Shown here: piece after piece, positions 33,951-47,190 of the stretch
Layout: each line of letters begins with the position of its first letter
Position numbering within the stretch: position 1 is the stretch's first letter
NCBI GenBank assembly: GCA_947247005.1
Contig: OX365953.1
Coordinates: forward strand, 501,001 to 565,000
From: Spisula solida
Taxonomy: Eukaryota > Mollusca > Bivalvia > Venerida > Mactridae
DNA length: 64,000 bases
Direction of reading: 5' to 3'
Program-made: the position numbers and the translations under genes
The notes under the pieces: generated by a model
The model's database searches: none
The model's input: the letters and a program-made list of their open reading frames with translations, nothing else
What the model was told of the DNA's origin: nothing

Positions 33951-36900
33951 AGACACAAAAACGTTAAATCTTAGATTATAAAAACATGGTTCAACATCTT
34001 AAATCGGAAAGGGATGCAGCATAAACAGAAACGACAGAGTCTGTAAGACACAAAAAGCGACTCAGGAAAACGGAAAACGCAGATTCAAGTCACGAGGACC
34101 GCTACAAATATCAACAAGAAAGAATGTAACAAAACACGACACGTTACACCGACCGCCTGCCGCTTAATTCAGTCAAACATAACCAGAGCAAGAGCCAGTG
34201 GAAAATAATCATATCACAAAGACGGATTTACACAACAAGCACTATCCACTAAGCAACGCTTAACAGAAACAGTTTAATTATAGACATTTTAGAATTATTT
34301 AATTGTCGCAGCCTTAAACGTTTGAAGGTGCTAAAAAAACTGATACTCAACCCATGTACAACTATATACATGATAAGCCAGTGTAAATGCTAGTTTCCTG
34401 TCATGTAATGCACCCAAACCAAAAGGACACAGCGACAGGTTTTAAAATTATGCAAAACAATAACACCAGGCCCCGATCTCCCGAAGCATCTCATGTTTTG
34501 CTCAAATTAAAGTCTGAATTTTAGATTCATCAGAAGTTCGTGATATTGACATTTTACTGTAATAAACTCAAAATAAAGTGTCTGTTTTGTGACGCAAATT
34601 TTTAGTCCAACCTATTATCGAAATTACTTGAAAGATTAATGGCAAAATTTGTGATGAGATTTTGCTCAAACTGAGACGCTTCGGGAGATCGATGCCTGGA
34701 CTCAATGGCCTATCAGCAGGCAAATCAATCCGTCCGGGAAAAAGCAGTCAACAGAAAGAGCCGAACACGATAGTCACGAAAAGTTCACATAAAAGGGAAA
34801 CATAATATAATAAAACAGTCGAGTATTGCATAGTTTCATTAACATTATTCAAAAAAAAATATTCCAAAATAATCAATTAACATGTCTGTTGAGTGCTGCT
34901 TTTTCTGTCCAATTTGAATTAAATACTTTCATATTTTGAAGTTGAACAATATAATTAAAAGAACTGTATCAACTGGCCCCAATTCCACGAAAAAGCTGAG
35001 CAATAACTTAAGTTTTTTCGTGGAATTGGGGCCTGGACTATATAGTCGATGTTTGTATTAGCATTGTTTTTTATCTATGTTTATAAATAGGTGTGCCAAA
35101 GTTAACCTGTACCAACGAAATCAATCCGTTTTTGTCACAACAACTTAAGGAAGTTAATATAGAAACCTAAATAATCTCCATAAGATGACAACGAGAAAAA
35201 TGAATACTTATAGATGAATAATAGAACCACTTTATATAAGGAAGAAAAACAACACCTTGTTTGAATAATAAACAAACCAACCGCTTCATATAAGGAAGAA
35301 AAACACATTTTATATTTTCGTTTCACGCAATCAAACCACCAATCAATGACTTCAAAACTCCTAATTTCACCATCTTAATCTCCATCGTATTGTTTGAACA
35401 TATAATCTATCAGATCAAGATGTCAATGCTATTTGCTATCTTCAAACAATCCTTAGATTTGTCTCATGCGTTATCTTAGTTCTGACGGTGCACATTTCGA
35501 AGTCAACATTTGAAGCACACATTGTTTGGTTTACAATTACTCCAATACGTACATTATCTTATAAAACTTAACAAACACGTTTGAAACTTGTTTACTTGTA
35601 ATAATTATTATGATATTTCTTTACACTCGTCTTTAAAGGTGTAAGCTGCACGGCTATTGAAAAAATCAATGCTGGTTGAAGGGTGTTTCGAATATACAAA
35701 TGTATAATCACCGGGCAAGACCATAGCCTTTCTAACCTAATGAGTGCTCTTCTAGTAAAGTATGGATAGTGAAAGACAACGATTCTAGTGATCTTGATAC
35801 TGCATTGAAAGTAGTGATCACATGATATATGTTGCATGTCTTTATTTCAGGTTATGTTATTTTGTTAACTAAATATTTCGGAGGAAGTAACCCAACGCAG
35901 AATTTGAACTTACAGCATCCAGTGATATCACTGCGTTTAAAGAAAAATAATGATGTTAGTTTATCGCCAGGCAGGCTACATAGTCCCCCATTAGGCATTC
36001 GGCGTGGGAGCCAGTACAACTGCCTGCACATATACCGACTTATCTTTTTGAGTAAACTTCAACCTAGCAACCGGCTTACGTGTCAGACAGGACATAAGCA
36101 CTATATCGATGGGACATCTGCAGCCATCGGTTGGGCCATGTGGTCGAGTTGTTGGCGGAACAATCGGATTCAATATTTTATCAACAGATTGAAATTAAGT
36201 GAATGTTCGCCCGATTAGAACAACGAACTCGTATCTATCAGATTACAACTTAAACATTTTTTAAGTGACTCATTTCTTTCAGTTTATCTTGACACTAAAT
36301 ACTGTAGCGCACAGACAATCCAAACCCCTTCCCCTAAGATGACACCGTCATTTCGTAATTACGTTGTAATTGTACGAGTGAGCCAAAAATGTAGAAAAAT
36401 ATGACGGACCATGTCGTAAGTCTATCTGGGTTAAATTGTGATCTAATCACGAATTGAATTGTATGCTTGCAAATACGAACTCAGGAACTACTTTAGAAAT
36501 GTACCTTTAACGAGAACACGCGCTATATAACACGGTGTGCTTCCGCCTACAGACACGTTGAGCTTATAGTTGATTATTTCACAACAACTTTATAACGTAA
36601 ACCAAAATGTTGCGTCTTTTTATGTTGATTGCTTTTCTTGCTTCCACTTTTGGACAAGAGCCTGTTGGACCTGGAAATATGTTTGAATGGGTATATAATG
36701 TAATAGAGAAACTTGTAGCACTTAGAGGCTACAACCTGGAACAGGATTTGAAAATAGAAGAACTTGAGAGAAAGCTTGAAGGTAAATGGTTTTTATTTTT
36801 ATTGCAGTAAATATCGAATATGGACCCAGTCTTACATGAGCACAATATCTTAGTCAATTATCATTTTCAGCTAGAACGCAGTTCACCTGTTCATTATTAT

Positions 36901-37650
36901 AAGTGTTGAAGTCGGTACATGTGTTTCACGAAAGGAATGTCTGTGAAATGACGAGAGCTTCTAAACTTATACCATGGTTATGTTTGTCATACACATTTTA
37001 TCATTTCTAAAAAAAACGTTTTGATATCGAACCGATTATCATGGACTGTTACGTTGACAAGTTATTTTGATATCTACCCCATTTATTAACAACGCGAAAA
37101 TCGTTTAGCCCAGACTGTCTGTGTTATATTGTGTTATAAATATGGCTGCCTGAAATGTTACACACTCGTCGAACTAATACTTGTTGTTCAAATGTCTAAA
37201 CATTCCATTAAGTTGCTTCGTAAATAAAAGACGTAGATGTATTGCATAGAGGATATTTGTTTGTTTTGATTGCATATGGTTTATATCTCATTGTGTAGTG
37301 ATAAAATTCAATATTTTTATGTGCGCGTAGCGCTCGTGAAAATAACAAAATTCCATCACTCCACGATGTGATATAAACCATATTCAATCAAAACAAACAA
37401 ATATTCTATTTATTTGATGCTTATCTGGTATCACAACTGGTACTAAAAATGTATTTATGCCAAATTACCACTGTGGTTAAACTGTGGATGAATGTGTCAT
37501 TCTTTCATATTTTTCAATCCGCCATCTTGAGTTATGGAGGATATGTAAAAACGCCAGTTTTGAGAATTTTGCATAAACATATTCACCAAATTGTAGGAAC
37601 ATGAAATGTTTTCGTTTAGTATAAAAAAGTTACGGACAGTTTAGGAGTTG
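33951..37650 (+). repeat. Duplicate of 24124-27860
   Basis: Near-identical copy, offset about 9827 bases, covering the right end of the TIR element, the worn MITE, the foldback, the gene D promoter, exon 1 and the first part of its intron. Differences are scattered single bases and small indels over most of the block, growing after about 37380. The matching right TIR is at 34886-34910. Confidence 0.9.
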
Positions 37651-39320
37651 TTAGTTTTTTTGTTTTATATTTTTTAAATGCTAGTTTATGTTCTTACAAT
37701 ATATATCACGAAATGAAATTGTTATCCGCTAAATTTCAAGATTTTTAATATTAAGTTCTATTATTGGTAAATGCGTTATAATAGTTTTATAATTTCTATA
37801 ACCAATACATAATTATGTGATCTACACATATGAGAAGAATGCGGTCATTTCTTTACGTGTCCAATAGTGTTCAAGATTTTTGAGATAACAGATTTACGTA
37901 TTGCAATTATAAAAGAATATTAAGTCAAACTTTATATTTGTTTCAAACATCATTAGAACCATCACGTCACTATGGTTACCAATGTAAAACGTCATATTGA
38001 CGTCACTTCATTTAAATATATATATAATCATTGACGGCATAATTAAATGTGAATGGAACATTCAATGATTCTCACAAACTGGCCACGAAGTAAAGTTCAT
38101 TTAATACACATGTCAATCAGATATCGGAACCTTTCATACGCAGCTAGCACGCACGTGTAATTAAGAAGATGGAGCTGTAGAAATAATTTAATTTGGTGAC
38201 GAAGTTTGACGTGTTTGCCGTCTGACAATCCATTGTCAAGGTGGTAACGTACTTTCAGTGTCTGTAAATGAATATTTGCTATACATATATCATTTGTATA
38301 TTCCAGTATATGTTATTGGATTTCGCAAAATTCCTATTGATTTATTTGTGACATTCCACAATAGTATTTTACCGATTCGTTTTACACACTTATTCCGAAG
38401 GCTTTTGCTGTCATAATGTTTGTTTAATGTGACGGGTTTTGTGTTACTTCATTTTACATTTTGAAACCCAACCTTTAGTGAATTATTGTATTACACACAA
38501 ATACATGGTCCGTCATAGTTTGCTAAGTGCTGCGATTGGGAATAAGAAACTTTGAAACTATGGTGTATATAATCGTCAGACTGAGTCTCGTTTTCTTGAA
38601 AAGGAATACTTGTTCATAACATAGAATGGACATTTGGACGTCGAATGCATTTTTTATATAGTTAGTATATCCTTCTGCCCTGTTGCCAGTGATTAATTGT
38701 ATTCAATTTCAATTGCAGAAGCACGCACCACGATCGAAGTGCTCAACAACACAAAGCAAAATCTTGTGATATCTACATACGTACGTTGGGGGAGGACGGC
38801 GTGTCCAACCGATGCACAAAAAGTTTATGGCGGGTATGCTGCTGGTTCCAATAGTGATCATGCTGGATCTGGTGCAAACATCCTCTGTTTAACATCACAC
38901 CCGGTATGGGGCACCTACGATGACACTCTGGATCTGCAGGCCCTTCTAAACGGAATAGACTACAAGTTTGGAGGGATGTTCAATGGTCATGAAGCCCCGT
39001 GTGTTGTGTGCTCAGTACCACGTTCTAGTTCTATTATGATTCCAGGCAGAAACGTGTGTTATGACGGATGGAAGCTTGAATACAGTGGATACCTGGCGAG
39101 TACACAATATGCTGATAAACGGTCAGAATATATTTGCTTGGATGAACATTTTGAAGCACTCAATGGACCAAAAGATGCTGTTGATAACGGAGTAGATTTA
39201 TATTATGTTGAAGCACGCTGTGGTTCGTTGCCATGCGACGTATACCCACATGGTCGTGAGGTTACATGTGCTGTGTGCTCATACTCTCCCTCTACATCCA
39301 ATCATGTTCCTTACGCATAA
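36607..39320 (+). CDS. Gene D: secreted short-chain-collagen C4-like protein
   Basis: Exon 1 is 36607-36781, exon 2 is 38719-39320 (acceptor tcaattgcag), phase 1, 258 residues. Exon 1 differs from gene C in only two residues (His17 to Gln and Glu21 to Gly). Exon 2 starts with a longer linker (ARTTIEVLNNTKQNLV) and differs from gene C at many sites while keeping all ten Cys, STYVRWGRTACP and the C-terminal TSNHVPYA. Signal peptide, helix and domain are as in gene C. The TATA motif CGCTATATAACACGG lies near 36520. The strong contrast between the two exons suggests the 5' half was copied recently from (or to) gene C. Confidence 0.82.
37251..37405. mobile_element. Foldback element in intron of gene D
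   Basis: Duplicate of the foldback at 27423-27578, with the same GCGCGTAGCGCTCG centre. Confidence 0.88.
37651..38718. other. 3' part of gene D intron
   Basis: AT-rich, not shared with gene C. A short 'gctaagtgctgcgattgggaata' near 38521 resembles a worn end of the 34-bp-array element. Confidence 0.4.
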
Positions 39321-39647
39321 ACACAGTCTAACAAACTACATAGGCTACTTAATATATGACAAACAGTTGTACTAATTGTGTATACACATTGACTAGCATA
39401 TAACATGAATTTAGCAAATTATAAGATGGTTTATTCTCAACTATAGGTTAACAAAAAAAATGTGATAACTGTGTATGTAATACTATGTGTATTAATTATA
39501 TGTTCATATGTTGTTTGTTATACTTGTACACAAATGTAGATGGTTAAATATGTAAAAATCTGAAATAAAACATATGTTCTGTTTCGTTCCGTATCGTGTT
39601 GATTCTTGACGTTAATAGAAAACATACATCTTATGTTACAAAAACAT

Positions 39648-39660
39648 GCGATATAAAACG
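39648..39660 (+). promoter_or_regulatory. Probable TATA box of gene E
   Basis: GCGATATAAAACG about 90 bases before the gene E ATG, at the equivalent position to the TATA boxes of genes C and D, though the surrounding block is less conserved. Confidence 0.5.
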
Positions 39661-39745
39661 AAGTTCATGTAGTTTCACCAGCGCACATTCAATTGTCTAA
39701 TGCACTGCATCATTATTTCACAAACTCTTTGAGAGCGTGGGCAAA

Positions 39746-42700
39746 ATGTTTTGTATTTTTATTTGGATTGCTTTTCTTGCTTCAACCTTTGGACAAGAGC
39801 CTATTGGATGTGAAAATAACAAGTTTGAATATGTATATAATGTGATAGAAAAGCTTGTAGGATTTAGAAGTGACATCAATCAACAGGACTCCAAAATAGA
39901 ACAGCTTGAAACAAAGTTTGAAGGTAAGTTATTGTAAATAAGGAACCATATCAACCATTCCAAATGAAACTATCAAACCCATGTATCATTGTATGCATTA
40001 TGCGCTTTTATGGTAATTAATGTCTATTACCAAGCAATATTGCAAAAACATTGTCGTATTTACATTAGTTGTGAGCAAGCGCTCGTGTAACTGTATCCTT
40101 AATAAAGATATTTTTACCAAAATTAGTTTATACTTTATACAAAAAATACACAAAATTTACAAAAAGCAATCTTTTTGGCATTGTGTATAGCTAATGAGTC
40201 CTGTAGCGCTTAGTAATAATGCATCCACAGTGATGGATCTTAAAGTATCAGATGGGGTTATACTAAGCAATGCTATTGCTACTGCTAATAATAATAATGA
40301 AAATATTATTTTATGAACGTAACATAGGAGTTATTTCCAACCAAAAGATAAATTAACACTGGACAGGAATGGACGCACTGAGCTAAACCAACCAAGCACA
40401 AAAACAGAAATAACAAAAAAATAAAAGGAAGCATTGCTCAACACACAACTGAACGAGAAAATGAACTTAACCGCTGAAAGTCTAAGTTTCAGCTGTCCAA
40501 ATGCTGAAAGTCCTAGTGTCAACTATAACAAGAAGTACCTTTAAAAAATATATACAGTGTTGAGTCAAATGATACACAACGATTGTTACAATTATTTTTA
40601 AAAATACATTTGCGAAAGATGTCAAGTAGCTTTAGACACGGAAACGTAAATCTGCCACTCACACAGATGAAAGTAAAAAAACTTTTTGAGAGACTTCCAT
40701 CCATCATGACAGAGAAATATCCAGCACAAATATATGAGAGAAACATAAATAAGCCAATTAAAACTATGTATATTATATGCTGTAACAAAAAACGTAAAAT
40801 GTGTCATAGTCAAAAAACGGGTTGGATCATTGCACAATTTTAATATGAAAATAGAGACATATGGTTACCATGTAAAATGGAGTAAATATATTAGTTGCTG
40901 TAACAATGATCTAGACAAACTAGCTACTACAAGTCCATGCAAAAACCACTGCATCTCAATCATAACACTGTGTTAGAATTCTTATGCGAAGAACACTACA
41001 TCTAGTGGTTCCCATGTTTACATTTGATAAACAAACAGAACGCTCATTCAGTTTGTTTGAATAACGAAATAATTCGGATTGAGTTTATTGACGAACACAG
41101 TCGTCTGGTTTATTTCTGCGAGATAACTTAATCAATTTTTCATTCCTTTAATTCAACTGTGAGATAAAACACGAGAGCTGTAGATCGGTGAAGTGTTTCG
41201 GTACACTGTACGTTTACAACTAGACCGAACTAAGAATAGTCTTTGTTTCCGCATCCCTACCCAGGCAGATTTAGAATGGGTAGGTAAGTATGTTACAAAA
41301 AATAAAAATTGTTTCAGTTATTGGTCTAGACAAACAAGTGATGAGACGTTGTTATAGCTATAAGTTGAACACCAACAATCTTAGAGTTAAAATACATGCA
41401 AAATTTATTTGTAAGAAACAAGCATGTAAACAAAAAATAACATTTTCTCCACAACTTTTCATAAAAAAAGAAAATACTGTTTCAATTTGGGCAAAAATAT
41501 TTTGGGTTGGTTCGTTTTTGTCAGGTAGATAGTCGAAGGGGAAACACACATTATTATATTTTAGGCCTTAGCTAGTATATTAATTTTAAACTTATTTTAA
41601 ACACTTATAAAAAGCAGTTCAATGGGCAATTCCTTTCCGTAGAAGTTATAAAACTGTTCAGTTGCAATATCATGTAACAATTTATTTGAAATAAAATCAA
41701 TTTAGTAGGTAGGTAGTAACATGTAGTTTATTATATAGAGGATATTGCATGAGTGCTCTTTACATACGAGTTCTATTTAACGAGTGGACAAAATAATATG
41801 ACACGAGGCTTTGCCTAGTGTCATAATGTTTTTGCGACGAGTCTAATAAAACTCGTATGCAATGAGCACGAATGTAGGATTCTATTTATCACATAACCTT
41901 AGAGAACGTTCATTATCATCCAAAATGATGAAGTACGCTGCATAGGAGGCAGAAAAGTTCAGCGGTATAATGAGCCCGACGTCAGGGTGACGTTGATATT
42001 ATCCTGAAGTCATGAGTCGATCGAGGCATGGATTGGCTTACGTCGCGTCAGTCTAATTAAAATATTTATTGCACACTCTGGGAGTGCCGAACGATATTTA
42101 CGACACGGCTTTACGGCACTGCTGGACCGTAGGTTATGTGATAAATAAAAATATAGTGACAAGCTTACGTGCAAAATCAGATACATATATTCAGGGACAT
42201 ACAGCATACATGATAGGATATATAATACAACAGTTAGTAATCTGGGGCCAGTTTCATAGACATGTCTTAGCTAAGATCGGACTTTTCAGTAGATGTTTAA
42301 GAGCATACTATGTCACCAATACATTTTCGTGAAGTTGAAAAAGTTAGTTGATGATAATTCCAGTTATCATAAGTTTGCTTAAATGTTAAACTGTCTTAGT
42401 TTGCACAAAATATCATACGAAACAGTTGAATCTTTGCTAAGTTATGTCTATGAAACGAGCCCAGGCAAGTGAGGTTATCATCAGTCCATGAGACACTAAA
42501 CAGTATCCGAAATGTTTGGTCAGTCCGAATTGAGTTCGGATAAGAGAGTTTCTACTGTATTTTTAGGGGAAATGTAAGAGCTTGTAAACGAATAATGCGA
42601 AATTTAGGAATTGGTCGACTACAATACTATATTTCATTTTCATTTGATAATAAATCACTGCCATGGGTAGGTAGGAAGATCCGATTTAAGACATAAATAT

Positions 42701-43900
42701 CCGAGTTCCAGACGTTTGTGCAAAATTTGATCAATTTGCCAAAACATATTTCACTTTGCACATGAGTTTTGCACTAGATTTTTCTTATATTAAACTATAG
42801 GTTATTAGATACCTACCAAAAAGAGATTGTAATCTATTAAATGAACTGATACATGTTATTCTGGTGTACCGATTCCGAAAATCCGCACTTTTCTTTTATA
42901 CTGTTATAACCCCAAAATAGGATTTTACAAGCTAGTATGTAACTAGAATTTTTGGATGTTATAAAATACTCATAATAATTATAATATGCTTCGACAATAA
43001 TAATGTATATGTATTGTTTATCCTGAGCAAAATCGTATTAGCCCTGTTCTATACATGAAATATGTGTTGTGTGCCCCTCAAAGCACTAAAATCAACGATT
43101 TTCATAACGACCTACATTGATCTTAGAATCACAACCATCGTTTTCCAACTCCTAAGACGTTCCTCTTCAGTAAAATATAGGTTGCGAATGTTCTACCATA
43201 GGGAAGGTATGCATCCATTTTAGGTCCCGTTTTTGAAGTGAAGTTGTGCTAGCCTATAGGGGAAATCGTGCTGGGTGGAAGTTTATTTCTAAAATTTTTT
43301 GTTTTTGCAGATGCTCTTAAGAAAATTGATGAACTCAAGTCCACGTTGAACAGCAAGCGTTCACAAGACAGTGTTGGTTCTACATACGTTCGCTGGGGGA
43401 AGGTTGTCTGTCCAAGTGGTGCTCAGAAGGTTTATGATGGATTCGCTGCAGGTTCATGGTATGATTATCGAGGTAATGGTGCGAATTTCCTCTGCTTTCC
43501 TCGTAACCCAGTATGGGGAAATTACAACCCCAGTGATGGTCCTGCCTCCATACATGGAGTGGACTATAAGATAAGAGGAACGTATCAAGACCATGAAGCA
43601 CCATGTGTCGTTTGTTGGATACCACGAACAACTGTCCGTATGATTCCCGCCAGAAACGAATGTCCAGATCGGTGGAATCTTGAATACCGCGGCGGTCTCG
43701 CAGCTAGTCATCAAAGTCATTACCGTTCAGAGTATATTTGCCTGGATGAAGATCCGGAGACTGTTGGAGCTGAGGCGAACAAAGAAGGAAATGGGGCAAA
43801 CTTGTACTACGTTGAATCACGCTGTGGTTCGTTGCCATGTGATATATACCCACGTGGTCGCGAGTTGACATGCGCAGTTTGTTCTTACTCCGCAACATAA
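39746..43900 (+). CDS. Gene E: secreted short-chain-collagen C4-like protein
   Basis: Exon 1 is 39746-39923 (donor gtaagt), exon 2 is 43311-43900 (acceptor gtttttgcag), phase 1, 255 residues. The start is the ATG of MFCIFIWIAFLASTFGQEP, which aligns with the starts of genes C and D; the frame also extends upstream through a GTG. Residues 1-16 are a signal peptide. Exon 1 and the start of exon 2 (ALKKIDELKSTLNSK) form a longer heptad-like helix than in C or D. The domain starts STYVRWGKVVCPSGAQKVYD and has the ten conserved Cys, ending LTCAVCSYSAT. Exon 2 is closest to the broken minus-strand copy at 49698-50288. The 3.4-kb intron holds a composite element and a MITE. The pairing of these two exons is inferred from phase and order. 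Confidence 0.75.
39990..41730. other. 5' part of gene E intron
   Basis: 40340-40560 holds a worn end of the 34-bp-array element family ('ggacaggaatggacgcactgagc'). Short open frames (40583-40843, 41290-41532) are not recognisable as proteins. Confidence 0.4.
41735..42147 (-). mobile_element. 413-bp composite non-autonomous element, copy 2
   Basis: Reverse complement of the element at 11405-11817: foldback first (centre CGAGGCTTTGCCTAG), then the module bounded by TTTATCACATAACCT and AGGTTATGTGATAAAT. The same length in both places defines the element boundaries. It lies in the gene E intron. Confidence 0.87.
42243..42466. mobile_element. MITE with GGGGCCAGTTTCATAGACAT ends
   Basis: Left end GGGGCCAGTTTCATAGACAT then gtcttagctaagat; right end 'atctttgctaagttatgtctatgaaacgagccc' is its imperfect inverted repeat (about 33 bases). 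No coding capacity. It lies in the gene E intron. Confidence 0.85.
42467..43310. other. 3' part of gene E intron
   Basis: AT-rich, with no recognised element. Ends at the acceptor of exon 2. Confidence 0.4.
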
Positions 43901-44099
43901 ATAAATAACGAACGTGTTTATACAATACACATAACGGACACATGAACAATGTTTGCTAATTTTGTTCACCTTTTCTTTTTGACCTGTCAAGGAACATACC
44001 TGCGATTGTAGTTTGTCGGGTTGTGAACAATTTGAATATTTGTTCTAAATAGTCCAAGAAATTACCAAAATAAGCCCCATTTGACGAAGAGTTAACGTG

Positions 44100-44470
44100 T
44101 GACTCTCCATCTTATTCTTGTTTGTTCCTTTTAACTCACTTGCCACAGAGTGACAGGGTGAGCTTTTATGACCAATCTTCGTACGTCGTCCGTCCCCTAT
44201 TTGTTGTGTAATAACGATGCGTGGCAATTTTTGACTTTTCTTAATGAAATTTGGTCCCAATACTCATCTCAACGAAATCGTGGTCAAGTTCGATTTTGAG
44301 TAATTTTTGGTCAAAACTGAATGCATTAGGTCAAATCAGATAAAAGCTCGTGTAGTCACTAGATTTCACAATTTCGGCGTAACCTTTATGAAACTTGATC
44401 ACAACAATCATCAACAAAATCAAGGTCATGTTTGATTCATATAACGGGTCAGTTGGAGTCAAAACTACGT
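44100..44470. repeat. Degenerate mollusc-type tandem repeat
   Basis: 'aatgaaatttggtcccaatactcatctcaacgaaatcgtggtcaagttcgattttg' and, about 150 bases later, 'atgaaacttgatcacaacaatcatcaacaaaatcaaggtcatgtttgattc' are two worn copies of one unit. To my knowledge this wording (aaatttggtc, ctaggtcaagttcgaatttggg) is very common in bivalve genomes. Confidence 0.65.
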
Positions 44471-44925
44471 CACTAGTTATGTGTATTGTGCGTTTTTTGT
44501 TTTTCTTGTCACCTTTGTGGCGTGCGGCCGTATGTTTTCCTGTTTCTGCTGAGTGCTGATTTCCCTGTCCGATATTATTTGTTTAAGAGAAGTAACTCTG
44601 TCTGGCTTATTTAAGTCTACACGAAAATGAAGCAAATAAAATACAACTGTAGTCAAAGAGTTCATTCAATAATAAATGAGGTGAAAGGTCTCTATTTTAT
44701 TTAATAATATCAAAACGATTATATTAAGTCAGACAGGGAAGGCAGCACTCAACTTAACCAGCCGAGCACAGAAAACATTAAAAACACACAAAGCACTGAA
44801 AACACGGCCTCCCGTCCTGAAAGTCTGCGCCACCTCAGTCAGTCAAACTAAAACGGAACGAGAGCCATGTGACGAGAAAACAACAACCGGACATCACACA
44901 TCACAAGGACAATCTACAACATATA
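44470..44925. repeat. Dispersed repeat of about 440 bp, copy 2
   Basis: Close copy of 32036-32480. It continues to the right (to about 45245) with sequence resembling the unique flank of the 34-bp-array element ('gtgtaaataaaagtttcccgccatgtaatgcc' against 24553-24590), indicating that the copy is part of a larger, worn relative of that element. Confidence 0.78.
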
Positions 44926-45643
44926 TATATAGTGTACATGCAATTTTGAAAGATACGAAGCTGCCTTGTGCTGGACAACGAAATTGCAGAATGGGACATA
45001 CAAAATGAACATAGTTTAACAAAAAGGCACAATGGCGAAATATTTTTGTATTTGTGTATTTTTACTATAAAGAGGACAATACATACATAGACGAAGGTTG
45101 ACCAAAGGGCTTCCGCCTTGGTACGGACAGCGACAAATGTCACTGGGGGCTTAAACGTTTTACAGTGCACAAAACCTCACACTTACCCAATAGACAACCT
45201 TATAGCACATTACAGTGTAAATAAAAGTTTCCCGCCATGTAATGCCCTCTAACAAAAAGGCCAAAATTTGTTCGAATTACTTGCACTAGAAATCAAGGGA
45301 ATTAACTATGTCTGTATTATACTATTTATGTAAGAGTTATCTCTATTTGAAAAAATAGAAGGTAGTACGTCTAACTTATGTTTTGTTCGAAAGAGTAACT
45401 TCCCTTTGGAATTAACGGGAAATGTATGTAGTACAAGACTGGCGTCCAATACTATTATGGGAAGTTAACTATGGTGTTCTATAGTCATTTCTTGAACTCC
45501 GGAAATTAAACTCTCGTTTTTGTATAATTTAGCAGGTACACTATAAGTGTATGCAGGCTTATTAACCAAGATATTTGGCTCAGGTAAGACTGGATCCATA
45601 TGCAATGCTTACATGTACTGCAATAAAAACAAAATTCACTTAC

Positions 45644-45826
45644 CGTCAAGCTTTGTCTCAAAGTGTTCTATTTTGGAATCCTGTTTCAGGAAGTCGCCGT
45701 TAAGTGCTACAAGTTATTTTATCGCATTATATACCCATTCAAACATACATGTATCAATTACAAGGTTCAACGGGTTATTGTCCAAAAGTGGAAGCAAAAA
45801 AGCAATCAAAATAAAAAAGACCTAAT
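45644..45826 (-). pseudogene. Dead exon 1 of the gene C family
   Basis: The minus strand reads as a worn copy of gene C exon 1 ('tgattgctTTTTTGCTTCCACTTTTGGAC', 'gaatgggtatataatgcgataaaataac', 'caggattccaaaatagaac') and still ends in GACG|GTAAGT. The start codon is ATT, there are small deletions, and an in-frame TAA replaces the Lys of VIEKL. No matching second exon was found downstream on this strand. Confidence 0.82.
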
Positions 45827-45899
45827 ATTTTGGTATATGTTATCAGGTTATAGGTTATCAAAAAGATACTATTAAGTCAGACAGGGTTATATAGGTTAT

Positions 45900-46960
45900 C
45901 AAGTCGTTTTGAAAGAATGAACGATAAGCTAAATGAGTATGTAGGCGAAAGTACACTGTGTTATATACCATGTTCGCGTTAAACGTACATTTCTAAAGGA
46001 GTTACTGGGTTAGTGTTGCAAGCATACAATTCAATTTGTGCTGAGATCACTATTAAGCTCTGATAGACTTACGACATGGTCCGACAAAGTTTTGTTTACA
46101 TGTTTAACCGGAAATCGACGATCATCCGTACGTATAAAATGTAATTAGGAAGTGTCGGGGTCATCTTTGGGGACGGGGATATTGCCAAGAAAAATTTTGA
46201 ACCGCTTAAAAACGGTTTTAGATGTATCTGATAACTACGGGTAAATACGAGTTAGTTTTATTTTATTTTATTTAAAAAATGTTTGTATGCGTAGTTGATG
46301 CACCGACAATACGATAAATCGGCAAAATGCCATCAGGTCAACTGCCTACACCGGACGCCTCGGGGAGGGAACTCACTGTAGCCCTGCACTAGGCTAGCAT
46401 CATTTGCCTTAAAAGCAGTGATATCACTCAAACTCTGCGTTGGGTTACTTCCTCCGAAATAGTTAGTTAACAAAACAACATAACCTGAAATAAAGACATG
46501 CAATATATATCATGTGGTCACTACTTTTTTAAATGTAGTATCAAGATCATTAAGATCACAGTCGAGCACTATCCATACTTTGCTAGAAGAGTATTCATAC
46601 TCTCATTAGATATAGAAACGTTATGGTGCAGCGGGGTGGTTATACATTTGTATATTAGATACATCATTCAACCAGTATTTAGCTTTAAATTTCCATGTAG
46701 CTTAGACTTTAAAGACGAGTATAAACAAATATCATAATTATAATTACAAGTAAACAAGTTGTGAACGTGTTTTTTGAATTTTAAAAGACACGGTTTGTTA
46801 TTTGACATTCATGGAACGACAAACAATTATGCGGAAACTATTTCTCGAACAATGTACAGGTGCACATTCAATGGAGTGGAATAATTGTTAACCAAACAAT
46901 GCGTGCTTCAAATCTTGACTTCTAAATGTGCATCGTCAGAACTAAGATATCGGGCAGATC
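45900..46960 (-). pseudogene. Inverted promoter/upstream region of the dead gene C copy
   Basis: 45950-46090 matches the gene C TATA region in reverse ('gtgttatataccatgttcgcgttaaacgtac'). 46390-46960 matches 25640-26170 in reverse, including 'cgttgggttacttcctccgaaat' and 'gaaataaagacatgcaatatatatcatgtg'. About 250 bases of the gene C sequence are missing or replaced between the two. Confidence 0.75.
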
Positions 46961-47106
46961 TAGGAGTGTTTCAAATATTACCCTTTGTCATGTTTTGACA
47001 TCGTGTTTTCATAGGATATATTTTCGTATCATGCGATGGGCAATATAGTGAAGTTAGGTTTTTACATCATTGCTTGGTGGTTGGAATGCGTAAGAAGTAT
47101 AGGATA

Positions 47107-47190
47107 GAAAACGAGTGGGACCGTCTATACGATATAGACACGAGCGTAGCGAGTGTCTATATCGTATAGACGGACCCACGAGTCTTTCTA
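47107..47190. repeat. Foldback with GAGCGTAGCGAG centre
   Basis: Arms CGTCTATACGATATAGACAC and GTGTCTATATCGTATAGACG are exact inverted repeats. They extend imperfectly outwards (actcgtgggtc) around a short GAGCGTAGCGA loop. Confidence 0.92.

Noticed and set aside
26779..43900. True collagens
   Set aside because: No Gly-X-Y triplets are present in any copy; only the C-terminal Cys-rich domain resembles short-chain collagen C4-like proteins.
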